Source of the DNA: Anaerolineae bacterium
Lineage (GTDB): Bacteria > Chloroflexota > Anaerolineae > Aggregatilineales > Phototrophicaceae
Direction of reading: 5' to 3'
Assembly (NCBI GenBank): GCA_022823165.1
Contig: JAJDXR010000029.1
Location: forward strand, 1 to 51,255
DNA: 51,255 nt
Part shown: piece after piece, positions 42,664 through 50,963 of the stretch
Layout of the letters: each line of letters starts with the position of its first letter
Position numbering within the stretch: the stretch's first letter is position 1
Notes under the pieces: generated by a model
Told to the model about the DNA's origin: nothing
Databases searched by the model: none
Seen by the model: the letters and a program-made list of their open reading frames with translations, nothing else
Position numbers and translations under genes: made by a program

Positions 42664-42817
42664 AAGCCCGGAGCCAATCCGCATACGAGCAATATGACAA
42701 AGCGCGGCGCAAGATATATAATGATGCTGATTTTATTCGCGCAATCTTCTATGAATCGCTAATGTTTGAGCCCTGCCATTCACTCCTATCCAATAACGAC
42801 GGCGGCGTGACGACCCG

Positions 42818-44248
42818 ATGAGCGCCAAACATGTCATCGCCATTGACCTGGGCGCGACCTCCGGACGCGTGATGGATGTCGCCTTTGACGGCTCAGCGCT
42901 TGACTTGAGCGAAGTCCACCGCTTTCCCAATATCCCGGTGCAAACGCCAAACCTGCTGCATTGGGATGTGCTGCGCCTCTGGCATGAGATCAGCATCGGC
43001 ATCGGCGGAGTGAGCGAAGCCGCCGCCATCGGCCTGGACTGTTGGGGCGTAGACTACGCCTTGCTCGATAAAGCCGGCGAATTGCTGGGCAATCCGGCGC
43101 ATTATCGCGACCCGCGCACGAACGGCGCGATGGAATGGGTCTTCGAGCGTATGCCTCGCCGCGAAGTCTTCCAGCGCACCGGCATCCAGTTCATGCCGCT
43201 CAACGCCCTGTATCAGCTGGCGGCCAGCATCCGCGACGGCAGCCCGCAACTGGACAATGCCGCCACGCTGCTGACCATCGCCGATCTCTTCAATTACTGG
43301 CTTACCGGCGTCAAGACTTGTGAATTCACCGAAGCGACCACCATGCAGCTCTACAATCCGACGCTGGCTGATTGGGACCGCCGCATCATGAACGCCGTCG
43401 GCATCCCCACCGATATACTGACGCCCATATCGCAGCCGGGCACTGCGATTGGCCAGTACCGCGGCATTGATGTTGTCCTGCCCGCCTGCCACGACACGGG
43501 CAGCGCGGTCGTCGCCGTGCCGTCGACCACGGAAAATTACGCCTATCTGAGCAGCGGCACCTGGAGCCTGCTCGGCCTGGAGCTGGACGAGGCCATCATC
43601 AGCGAGGCGTCGTATCAGGCGAATGTCACCAACGAAGGCGGTTACGGCAGCACCTGGCGCCTGCTGAAAAACATCATGGGATTGTGGCTGGCCGATCAGT
43701 GCCGGGCAACCTGGAGCGCGCAGGGCAGGGAGTACAGCTTCGAAACACTGACGGCGATGGTGGAAAGCGCGGCGCTCTTCAAAGCCTTCATCGAGCCGGA
43801 CGATCCCGCCTTCTTGCCGCCGGGCGACATGCCCTCGCGGATCATCGACTTCTGCCGCCGCACCGGGCAGCCCGCCCCCGAAAGCGACGCCGAAATCATG
43901 GCGGCGGTTTACGTCAGCCTGGCCTACAAATACCGTTATGTGCTGGAGCAATTGATCGAAGTTTCGGGGCAATCGGTGGACCGGCTGCATATCATCGGCG
44001 GCGGCTCGCGTAATGCCCTGCTCAACCAGATGACCGCCAACGCCATCGGCCGGCCGGTGGTCGCTGGGCCAGCCGAAGCCACCGCCACCGGCAACGCCAT
44101 CGTGCAGCTGATCGCCATCGGCGAACTGGGCGGCGTGGCGGAAGCCCGCGCCTTGCTGAGCGACTCTGACGAAAACAGGCGCTACGAGCCGCGGAACACC
44201 GCCGCCTGGAACGACAATTACGCGCGCTTTTGCGCTTTGCTGGAGTAA
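42818..44248 (+). CDS. rhaB: Rhamnulokinase
   Basis: A 476-residue FGGY-family sugar kinase, most like rhamnulokinase, which phosphorylates L-rhamnulose at C1. It begins VIAIDLGATSGRVMDVAFDG, the ATP phosphate-1 motif. Later LDCWGVDYALLD, NPAHYRDPRTNGAME, LNALYQLAA, LSSGTWSLLGLE and LHIIGGGSRNALLNQMTANA (in pieces) follow RhaB closely. L-fuculose is a possible alternative substrate. It opens a plus-strand operon: ATPase after 4 bases, permease overlapping that by 4, a second permease, a binding protein and an aldolase. No rhamnose isomerase of the RhaA type is seen. Confidence 0.9.
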   Translation: MSAKHVIAIDLGATSGRVMDVAFDGSALDLSEVHRFPNIPVQTPNLLHWDVLRLWHEISIGIGGVSEAAAIGLDCWGVDYALLDKAGELLGNPAHYRDPRTNGAMEWVFERMPRREVFQRTGIQFMPLNALYQLAASIRDGSPQLDNAATLLTIADLFNYWLTGVKTCEFTEATTMQLYNPTLADWDRRIMNAVGIPTDILTPISQPGTAIGQYRGIDVVLPACHDTGSAVVAVPSTTENYAYLSSGTWSLLGLELDEAIISEASYQANVTNEGGYGSTWRLLKNIMGLWLADQCRATWSAQGREYSFETLTAMVESAALFKAFIEPDDPAFLPPGDMPSRIIDFCRRTGQPAPESDAEIMAAVYVSLAYKYRYVLEQLIEVSGQSVDRLHIIGGGSRNALLNQMTANAIGRPVVAGPAEATATGNAIVQLIAIGELGGVAEARALLSDSDENRRYEPRNTAAWNDNYARFCALLE

Positions 44249-44252
44249 GCGT

Positions 44253-45785
44253 ATGAGCGACGCCCTGCTGCAATTGCGCGGGATCGACAAGCGCTTTCCC
44301 GGTGTGCACGCGCTGAAAGACGCGCAGTTTGAAGTGCGGCGCGGCGAAGTGCATGCGCTTATCGGCGAGAACGGCGCCGGCAAGTCCACCCTGATCAAAA
44401 TCGTCTCGGGCGTGTATCAGCCGGATACGGGCGAGATCCTGCTGGACGGGCGGCAGGTGGAATTCAGCACCCCGCGCGAAGCCCACGCCGCCGGCATCGC
44501 CACCATTTACCAGGAACTCGGCTTATATCCCGAGCTTAGCGTGGCCGAGAATATCTTCATGGGCCACGCGCCCACCAGGAAGCGCTTCGGCTTCCGGGCT
44601 ATTGACTGGGAGGCGATGGAACGTGGAGCGGCCGCGCTGCTGGCGGAACTCAATATCCACAATCTTGATGTCGGCGCCAAAGTGGGCGCGCTGAATGTCG
44701 GCAATCGCCAGCGGGTGGAGATCGCCAAGGCGCTGTCGCTGGATGCGCGAATTTTGATCATGGACGAACCCACCGCCGCCTTGAGCGAAAGCGATGTCGA
44801 GCAGCTCTTCAGCATCGTGCGGCTGCTGCGCGAGCGCGGCGTCAGCATCATCTACATCAGCCACCGCCTCAACGAAGTCTTTGAATTAGCCGACCGCGTG
44901 ACGGTGCTGCGAGATGGCGAGTACATCGGCACACAGGACGTCAGCGATACCAGCGAAGCCGAGCTCATCAGCATGATGGTCGGGCGCACCATATCGAATC
45001 TCTTTCCCAAGCAAATTGCTGAAATCGGCGCTGTGGTTTTGGAAGTGAAGAATCTTAATCGTCCGCCGCTGACCCGCGATATCTCCTTCACTGTGCGCGC
45101 CGGCGAGATCGTCGGCTTGGCCGGGCTGGTCGGCTCCGGGCGCAGCGAGACAGCGCAAGTCATCTTCGGCGTTTTGCCGGCCGAGTCGGGCGAGATCTTG
45201 CTCGAGGGTCGACCGGCAAGAATCAGCCGCCCGTCGGAGGCCGTTGATCATGGCATCGGCTACGTGCCGGAAGATCGCGGGCATCAGGGGCTAATCCGCG
45301 AGATGAGCATCCGCGAGAATACCTCGATGGCCGTGCTGGAATTGGTCTCGAAGCATAGCTTCATCAGCCGCGCCAAAGAACGGGTGCTGGCCAATCATTC
45401 GATTCGACAGCTCAGCATTCGCGCTACCGGCCCCGATCAAGTCACTAACAAGCTTTCGGGCGGCAATCAACAGAAGGTGGTGGTCAGCAAATGGCTGGCG
45501 AGCAGCCCCAAATTGCTGATCATGGACGAGCCCACGCGCGGCGTCGATGTCGGCGCCAAGTCGGAGATTCATCGTTTGATGAGTCAGCTGGCGGCCGAGC
45601 AGGGTCTGGCCATTCTGATGATTTCCAGCGAACTGCCGGAAATCCTGGGCATGAGCGACCGCATCCTGGTCATGCGCGAGGGCCGGCTGGTCGGCGAATT
45701 CTCGCGCGACGAAGCGACCCAGGAGCTCATCGCTCACGCTATGATGAGCGAAGAAGCGCGTCAAGCGGCGGGAGCGGGCTTGTGA
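44253..45785 (+). CDS. Sugar ABC transporter ATPase (RbsA/COG1129 type)
   Basis: A 510-residue protein with two ABC cassettes fused, as in RbsA, XylG and the rhamnose transporter ATPase. The first cassette is complete: GENGAGKST, VGNRQRVEIAKAL, ILIMDEPTAAL. In the second, Walker A is degenerate (GLVGSGRSE), but the signature LSGGNQQKVVVSKWL and DEPTRGVDVGAK remain, which is normal for this family. TGGAG lies inside the end of rhaB, 4 bases separate the genes, and its TGA overlaps the GTG of the permease. It energises uptake of the operon's sugar. Confidence 0.92.
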   Translation: MSDALLQLRGIDKRFPGVHALKDAQFEVRRGEVHALIGENGAGKSTLIKIVSGVYQPDTGEILLDGRQVEFSTPREAHAAGIATIYQELGLYPELSVAENIFMGHAPTRKRFGFRAIDWEAMERGAAALLAELNIHNLDVGAKVGALNVGNRQRVEIAKALSLDARILIMDEPTAALSESDVEQLFSIVRLLRERGVSIIYISHRLNEVFELADRVTVLRDGEYIGTQDVSDTSEAELISMMVGRTISNLFPKQIAEIGAVVLEVKNLNRPPLTRDISFTVRAGEIVGLAGLVGSGRSETAQVIFGVLPAESGEILLEGRPARISRPSEAVDHGIGYVPEDRGHQGLIREMSIRENTSMAVLELVSKHSFISRAKERVLANHSIRQLSIRATGPDQVTNKLSGGNQQKVVVSKWLASSPKLLIMDEPTRGVDVGAKSEIHRLMSQLAAEQGLAILMISSELPEILGMSDRILVMREGRLVGEFSRDEATQELIAHAMMSEEARQAAGAGL

Positions 45786-47200
45786 TCAAGAGCAAAGGGG
45801 CGCTCCCGGTAAAGCGCCGTCCGCTGGATTACATCGGCATCGCGCTGGCTGTTATCATCATCGGCGCGTACTTCCTGCTGCCTTTTGTGGCGCAGCCGGA
45901 GCGCGGTCCCTCAACCGTGGCGGTCTTGACCGAGAGCAAAAAAGCCAACGAGTTGGGCTTGTTCAAGACCGGGCTGGAAGTGATCCCGCTGGCGAGCTTG
46001 GGCATACTGCTGCTAGGCATCTGGAACGTCATCACGCCGGCGGCCAGCCGCGCCATCTCACTGCTGATGAGCGTGGCCGGCTTGCTGGTCGTGGTCTACT
46101 ACATCAACTTCTTTCGCGTTACTCCCCTCGGTCCCCCCAATGAATGGGGGGAAGGCACGATCATGGGCAGCCTTGATATTGCTTTCTGGATCATGCTGGT
46201 CGCGGGCGCGCTGGCCATCCTGCAAATCATCATTCCGCGTGGCGTTCCGGACGAGCGCTACCGCATTACGAAACTATTCGGCAATCAAGAGAGCGTCATA
46301 CTCTTCGGATTGCTGCTGATGATTTTTGTGGTAGGCATCGCCAATCCACGCTTCCTTCAGGAACGGAATATCTCCGACATCTTGCAAGGCAACGCCTATA
46401 TCGCCGTAGCCGCATTAGGCATGACCATGGTGATCGTCACTGGAAATATCGACATCTCTGTCGGTTCGCTGGTAGGTTTGCTGGCGGTGATCAGCGGACG
46501 GATGGTGGTCGCCGGTGTACCCTCGCCGCTGGCCTGGCTGCTGCCGCTATTCATCGGCGCGGGCATTGGCGCCATCATCGGCTTTGTGGTTGCCTATCTG
46601 CGCGTCCCCTCGATCGTGGTCACCCTGGGCATGCTCAGCATCATCAAGGGCATCCTGATCATCTGGACAGCGGGCGAGCGCGTCACCGATATGCCAGCCG
46701 ATTACCACCTCTCGCAGATGCGCCCGCTGGGCATCCCCATGCCTATTATCATCATGGTGGCGCTGACCATTGCAGTGGTGCTGTGGATGCGCTACAGCGC
46801 CACCGGGCGCGCCTTCTATGCCCTGGGCGGCAATGCGGAAGCGGCCCGGCTCTCGGGTTTGTCGCAGCGGCGACTGCTCATGACCGTATTCACGCTCAAT
46901 GGCGTATTCGTTGGCATCGCCAGCGTCATGTATTCGACGCAATTTCAGATCATCCAGGTGACGCCGCCACCGGCGCTTGAACTGTCAATCATAACCGCTT
47001 CGGTCGTGGGCGGGGTGAGCATCCTGGGCGGAACGGGCACAGCCATCGGCTCGACCCTGGCGACCTTGCTGTTAAACTTCATACGCTCGGCCATGATCTT
47101 CATCAACGTTTCGCCCTTCTGGCTGAAGGCCGTGCAAGGCTTGCTGATCCTGGCGACAGTGCTGGCGGATCTCCTGCGCCGGCGCCGACAAAGGCTGTGA
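45782..47200 (+). CDS. Sugar ABC transporter permease 1 (RbsC-like)
   Basis: A 472-residue permease, longer than the usual 320-350 residues because of an N-terminal extension with four or so membrane segments (about residues 1-160). The core has MVIVTGNIDISVGSLVGLLAV, the RbsC-family signature, then VPSIVVTLGMLSIIKGI and the late ASVVGGVSILGGTG. The start is a GTG (45782) overlapping the ATPase stop by 4 bases (GTGA). In the extension, PLGPPNEWGEG (residues about 116-126) is encoded by an in-frame G/C-run palindrome (46123-46154). Confidence 0.87.
   Translation: MIKSKGALPVKRRPLDYIGIALAVIIIGAYFLLPFVAQPERGPSTVAVLTESKKANELGLFKTGLEVIPLASLGILLLGIWNVITPAASRAISLLMSVAGLLVVVYYINFFRVTPLGPPNEWGEGTIMGSLDIAFWIMLVAGALAILQIIIPRGVPDERYRITKLFGNQESVILFGLLLMIFVVGIANPRFLQERNISDILQGNAYIAVAALGMTMVIVTGNIDISVGSLVGLLAVISGRMVVAGVPSPLAWLLPLFIGAGIGAIIGFVVAYLRVPSIVVTLGMLSIIKGILIIWTAGERVTDMPADYHLSQMRPLGIPMPIIIMVALTIAVVLWMRYSATGRAFYALGGNAEAARLSGLSQRRLLMTVFTLNGVFVGIASVMYSTQFQIIQVTPPPALELSIITASVVGGVSILGGTGTAIGSTLATLLLNFIRSAMIFINVSPFWLKAVQGLLILATVLADLLRRRRQRL
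46123..46154. repeat. G/C-run palindrome inside permease 1
   Basis: CCCCTCGG-TCCCCCC, loop AATGAAT, GGGGGGA-AGG. The seven-base stem is perfect. The outer CCCCTCGGT is the exact reverse complement of ACCGAGGGG next to the hairpin in the aldolase gene, so both are copies of one element in opposite orientation. Confidence 0.75.
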
Positions 47201-47284
47201 CATGACGCAGCCCTTGGCAGGATCATGCGAGGAGAGGATGTACATTAAGAAGCGAAGCGGGAGCAGGCGAAATCCGCCGCGGTC

Positions 47285-47605
47285 TTATACTGTGATGACG
47301 CCGAGGCTTACAAGCGTGGTGATTAGACTGGAAATGGCGACGAAGACCAGCGCAAGCACACTGGCGCCGCCGGTAATTTTCATGCGCCAACTGCGCTCAC
47401 GCTCTAGTTGGTTGCTGAGCTCAGAGAAACGTCTGTCGATAACCTCGGTCTGCTTGTCGATTTTCGCGTCAATTTTCGCGTCAATGGCTCTTCTTGCTTC
47501 GCTTATCTCTTGGCGAACAAAGTCCTTGGTCGCCAGAGAATCCAGCCGGCCTTCGATTCTGCCGATGCTGCGTTCGTGTCTGTTGACAGTTTCTTCAACG
47601 TCTAT
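47285..47605 (-). CDS. Small coiled-coil membrane protein with non-standard start (ATA?)
   Basis: The minus strand between the two permease genes encodes an open frame of 107 codons ending in TAA at 47285-47287 that has no ATG, GTG or TTG in a suitable place. Translated from an ATA at 47603-47605 it reads DVEETVNRHERS, a heptad-rich helix with IDAKIDAKIDKQTEVIDRRF, then LSNQLERERSWRMK, and one C-terminal membrane helix (ASVLALVFVAISSLITTLV). A strong AAGGAG lies 9 bases before the ATA. The pattern of a coiled coil plus tail anchor is typical of small DUF1640- or XhlA-like proteins. The plus-strand frames in this stretch are not protein-like. Confidence 0.68.
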   Translation of the reverse strand: MDVEETVNRHERSIGRIEGRLDSLATKDFVRQEISEARRAIDAKIDAKIDKQTEVIDRRFSELSNQLERERSWRMKITGGASVLALVFVAISSLITTLVSLGVITV

Positions 47606-47709
47606 AGGGCTGGTCTCCTTGAATACAATACAGAATATAGCACAAGTGCCGTATTTTATCCAGCAGGCGCCTCGTCTTCAAAGCCGAAGCGCGGGAATCT
47701 TTAATCACA

Positions 47710-48726
47710 ATGGGAGCGCAGCCACGAAATATGGCTAAAGACAAGCAGCTTGGTCCGCGCAACCCCACCGTCGCGGAAAAACTACGCCACCTGCTGATCA
47801 GCCAGGAAGGCGTGCTCTTCGTGATCATGCTGGTGGCGGTCTTGTTCCTGGCGACCCGCACCGACAAGTTTCTGACCGTGGACAACCTCTTGCAGCAGGG
47901 CCGCTTCATGACCGAGGTCGGGCTGATCGCCATCCCTATGACCTACATCATCATCACCGGCGGCATTGATCTCTCGGTCGGCTCAATCCTGGGTTTGACG
48001 GCCGTTGTGCTGGGCTGGACCTGGCAGGAATTGGGCTTCCCGCTGGAGCTGGCCATCGCCACCGGCATCTTGAGCGGGACGCTGGCCGGCTTCGTCAACG
48101 GCTTGTTCATCGTGCGCGTTGGCGTGCCGCCGCTGATCATGACGCTGGCGACCCTGGCGCTCTATCGCGGCCTGGCCGAGGGCATCAGCGAAGCGCGCTC
48201 GGCGCGGGGTTACCCGGACTGGTTCTTCCAGCTGGGCCAGGGCGAGTTTCTGGGAATCCCGACGCAACTCTGGCTGCTGATCGTGGCAGTGATTATCTTC
48301 GGCATTGTGCTGGCGCGGACGCGCCTCGGCCGCGCGCTCTACGCCATCGGCAACAACGAAGTGGGCGCGCGCTTCAGCGGCTTGACGGTCAACCGCCATC
48401 TACTCTTCATCTATACCTTCTCAGGCTTTATGTCGGCGGTGGCCGGTTACATCTTCGTCTCGCGCGTCAGCACAACGCGCTCGGATATGGGCACGGGCAT
48501 GGAGCTGGACGTGATCGCGGCGGTGGTCCTGGGCGGGACGAGCATCTTCGGCGGCGCCGGCTCCATCCCCGGCACGATCATCGGCGTTGTCTTGATACAG
48601 CTGCTCAAAAATGGCCTGGTTCTGACCGGCGTCACCAGCGACGCGACAATAGTCGTTATCGGAAGCGTACTCATATTTGCTATACTGGTGAACAACTTTA
48701 TCCAAAGCAAGCGGGATGAAAGCTGA
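47710..48726 (+). CDS. Sugar ABC transporter permease 2 (RbsC-like)
   Basis: A 338-residue permease of the same fold as permease 1. It contains TYIIITGGIDLSVGSILGLTAV, VPPLIMTLATLALYRGLAE (in pieces), ALYAIGNNEVGARFSGLTV and AAVVLGGTSIFGGAGSIPG. Two ATGs (47710, 47731) are in frame and neither has a strong ribosome site. The operon thus has two different permeases for one ATPase, as in the E. coli autoinducer-2 (LsrC/LsrD) and rhizobial rhamnose (RhaP/RhaQ) importers. The two permease genes are split by an antisense gene. Confidence 0.88.
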   Translation: MGAQPRNMAKDKQLGPRNPTVAEKLRHLLISQEGVLFVIMLVAVLFLATRTDKFLTVDNLLQQGRFMTEVGLIAIPMTYIIITGGIDLSVGSILGLTAVVLGWTWQELGFPLELAIATGILSGTLAGFVNGLFIVRVGVPPLIMTLATLALYRGLAEGISEARSARGYPDWFFQLGQGEFLGIPTQLWLLIVAVIIFGIVLARTRLGRALYAIGNNEVGARFSGLTVNRHLLFIYTFSGFMSAVAGYIFVSRVSTTRSDMGTGMELDVIAAVVLGGTSIFGGAGSIPGTIIGVVLIQLLKNGLVLTGVTSDATIVVIGSVLIFAILVNNFIQSKRDES

Positions 48727-48735
48727 GTGCCTCTC

Positions 48736-48762
48736 GTGGGCGATTCACCGAAGCGCCCCTAG
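48736..48762. repeat. Dispersed palindrome after permease 2
   Basis: GTGGGCGATTCACCGAAGCGCCCCTAG is a degraded member of the GGGCGACCC family, most like the copy at 601-630. It lies 10 bases past the permease stop and 118 bases before the binding-protein gene. Confidence 0.55.
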
Positions 48763-48879
48763 CATTGCTTGTAGATAAAGGGACTGTCATCCGATCTGAA
48801 TTGAAAGGAGGCGCATCGGAAATATCGGCAAGCAGGTTTCACAATCTCGTATTCTACCTAGTTTCGTGGAGTCAAACTC

Positions 48880-50025
48880 ATGAAAAGAACATTCGCAATC
48901 ACCCTGATACTGGCGCTGCTGCTGGCGCTGGTCAGCATGCCGCTCAGCGCGCAAGACCGCTGGGACGGTTCCGACGAGCTTGACGTCAACCCGCTCGAAT
49001 GTATGGGCGCGGAAATGATGGACGACGACGGCGACATGGAAGAAGAAATGGATATGCCGGCATACGACGGCGGCATGGCGGCCATGGGCGATATGGACAT
49101 GGCCGGCGCGGATATCGTTGTCGTTGACGTGCCGAAGCTCATTGGCATCGGTTACTTTGCCGCCACTACGCTGGGGCAGCAGCAAGCCGCCGAAGAGCTG
49201 GGCAACGTCTCCGTCACCACCGACGGGCCGACTGACGCCAATATCGACGACCAAATCCAGGTCATCGACAGCTACATCACCCAGGGCGTGGACGGCATCC
49301 TCTTCGCCGCCAACGACCCGGTCGCCATCGCGCCGGTCCTGCGCAAAGCGCTGGAGGCCGGCATCCATGTAGTCGGTTATGACGCCAATAGCGAGCCGGA
49401 CGCGCGCGAATGGTTCGTCAACCAAGCCGAATTCAATGGCATCGGCAAAGCTTTGATTGACAGCCTGGTCTCTCAGAAAGGCGAAGACGCCTCCTTCGGC
49501 ATCGTCACCTCGACCTTCACCACCCCGAATCAGGCGCGCTGGGTTTCAGAAATGTGGGCTTACGCCGATAAGTGCTTCCCCGATCTCGACTGGCTCGAGA
49601 CCTTGGAAGCGCAGGAAGACGCTGGTCTGAGCTTCCAGCAGGCGCAGACCCTCATCAACAAGTATGGTGAAGACCTGGACGGCATCATCGCCTTAACCTC
49701 GGTCGCCACACCCGCCAGCGCCGACGCCGTGAACCAAGCGGATGTCTGCGAAGATGTGGCTGTTACGGGCTTGGGATTGCCCAACGCCATGCGGCCCTAC
49801 ATCAGCAGCGGATGTGTCCAGGAAGTCTATCTCTGGAATCCAGTCGATCTCGGTTATGCCGCCGTTTATATCTTGCGCGCGGTTATCGATGGCGAGTTCC
49901 AGCCCGGCGATACCTCCGTCATGGCCGGACGCCTGGGCGAGCTGATGGTGGTCAATGGCAGCGAAGTGCTGCTTGGACCCCCATTCGCCTTCACCGCGGA
50001 TAATGTCGACGACTTCGACTTCTAG
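48880..50025 (+). CDS. Sugar-binding protein with Met/Asp-rich N-terminal segment
   Basis: A 381-residue periplasmic binding protein type 1 of the RhaS/LsrB-like group. The signal peptide ends PLSAQDR. Between it and the binding domain, residues about 42-74 form an unusual low-complexity segment with ten Met and many Asp/Glu (MMDDDGDMEEEMDM and similar). The domain proper begins VPKLIGIGYFAATTLGQQQAAEE (in pieces), with DDQIQVIDSYITQGVDGILFAAND and VHVVGYDANSEPDAR typical of the fold. Four further Cys (C41, KCFPD, DVCED, SGCVQ) may form disulfides. GGAG precedes the ATG by 8 bases. Confidence 0.88.
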   Translation: MKRTFAITLILALLLALVSMPLSAQDRWDGSDELDVNPLECMGAEMMDDDGDMEEEMDMPAYDGGMAAMGDMDMAGADIVVVDVPKLIGIGYFAATTLGQQQAAEELGNVSVTTDGPTDANIDDQIQVIDSYITQGVDGILFAANDPVAIAPVLRKALEAGIHVVGYDANSEPDAREWFVNQAEFNGIGKALIDSLVSQKGEDASFGIVTSTFTTPNQARWVSEMWAYADKCFPDLDWLETLEAQEDAGLSFQQAQTLINKYGEDLDGIIALTSVATPASADAVNQADVCEDVAVTGLGLPNAMRPYISSGCVQEVYLWNPVDLGYAAVYILRAVIDGEFQPGDTSVMAGRLGELMVVNGSEVLLGPPFAFTADNVDDFDF

Positions 50026-50047
50026 GCGGTTGTTTTAGTATCTGGCA

Positions 50048-50074
50048 GGGGCGACCCGATGGGTCGCCCCTTTT
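50048..50074 (+). terminator. Terminator built from a dispersed palindrome
   Basis: GGGGCGACCC, loop GAT, GGGTCGCCCC (ten perfect pairs) followed by TTTT, 22 bases past the binding-protein stop. Its sequence is the consensus of the dispersed family, here followed by a T-run. Some transcription must continue if the aldolase belongs to the operon. Confidence 0.75.
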
Positions 50075-50168
50075 CCGAAACGCAAGAGCGGGTCAGCCAA
50101 TGGCGTAGGTCTGTGTCTACGCGACCTGACCCCTGTATTTTCTCGCTTGTAAAGCGGGAGGCAGGTTG

Positions 50169-50963
50169 ATGACCAACCCGCTCGACAGCCTCATCGAATT
50201 AACCCGCGCCCTGGGCGAGCCGCAAAACGACTACGTCATCATCGGCGAGGGCAATACATCACTGCGGCTGGATGAGGACAGCTTCCTCGTCAAAGCCAGC
50301 GGGCACGGGATGCATGGTATCGGCGCGGACGGCTTCGTGGCCATGCGGATAAAGCCCATGCTGGCGCTGCTGGACAAGCCGCCGGCGACGCTCAGCGAAG
50401 AGAAGGCCATCACAAACTCTGCAGCCATCAGGCAACATGCTGCCCTCCCCCCTAATGCTTTGGGGGGGACCGAGGGGGGGTTAAGCCCATCGGTCGAAGC
50501 CAGTTTTCACGCCATGCTGCTGCATGAATGCGGGCTGCGCTACATCGGGCATACTCACCCCGTCGCCATCAATCAGATATTGTGCAGCGAATACGGACCC
50601 GACTTCGCTTTTCAACGCCGCTTCCCTGATGAGGTCGTGCTATGCGGACCGCAATCGGCGCTGGTCCCTTATGCCGACCCGGGCTTGCCGCTGGCGCTGG
50701 CCATACGCGAAAAGACGCGCGAGTACATGAGCGCCTATGGCGAAGCGCCCAAGCTGATCTTGCTGGAGAATCACGGCATGATCGCGCTGGGCGAAACGCC
50801 GGCGGAAATCCTGAACATCACAGCCATGGCGGTCAAAGCAGCGCGCATCTTCCTGGGCGCGCTGATGACCGGCAAGCCGACCCATTTGCCCGAAGAAGAG
50901 GCCTGGCATATCTATCGCCGCCCCGACGAAATCTACCGCCGCCAGCGATTCGTTGCAAATTAA
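50169..50963 (+). CDS. Class II aldolase (fuculose-/rhamnulose-phosphate type)
   Basis: A 264-residue zinc aldolase of the class II aldolase/adducin family, which splits L-fuculose- or L-rhamnulose-1-phosphate into DHAP and L-lactaldehyde, or epimerises ribulose-5-phosphate. EGNTSLRL (substrate loop), GHTHPVAINQ (zinc His pair) and LLLENHGMIALG (third zinc His) are in place. The ATG at 50169 has GGGAGG 9 bases upstream. Residues about 92-107 (ALPPNALGGTEGGLSP) are encoded by an in-frame G/C-run palindrome and look inserted ahead of the conserved SFHAMLLHE. Its place behind rhaB and the transporter supports a deoxysugar substrate. Confidence 0.87.
   Translation: MTNPLDSLIELTRALGEPQNDYVIIGEGNTSLRLDEDSFLVKASGHGMHGIGADGFVAMRIKPMLALLDKPPATLSEEKAITNSAAIRQHAALPPNALGGTEGGLSPSVEASFHAMLLHECGLRYIGHTHPVAINQILCSEYGPDFAFQRRFPDEVVLCGPQSALVPYADPGLPLALAIREKTREYMSAYGEAPKLILLENHGMIALGETPAEILNITAMAVKAARIFLGALMTGKPTHLPEEEAWHIYRRPDEIYRRQRFVAN
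50443..50487. repeat. G/C-run palindrome inside the aldolase gene
   Basis: CCCTCCCCCC, loop TAATGCTTT, GGGGGGG, then ACCGAGGGGGGG. It is the reverse complement of the element inside permease 1 (46123-46154), with longer G/C runs. It preserves the frame and lies in a loop before the second conserved block. Confidence 0.75.

Noticed and set aside
42893..44398. A 501-codon minus-strand frame opposite rhaB
   Set aside because: RhaB motifs are continuous on the plus strand; the antisense translation is low-complexity and unmatched.
47202..47738. A 178-codon plus-strand frame between the two permeases
   Set aside because: Its translation is Ser/Arg/Thr-rich and unlike a protein, while the minus strand in the same place gives a regular coiled coil plus membrane helix with a ribosome site.
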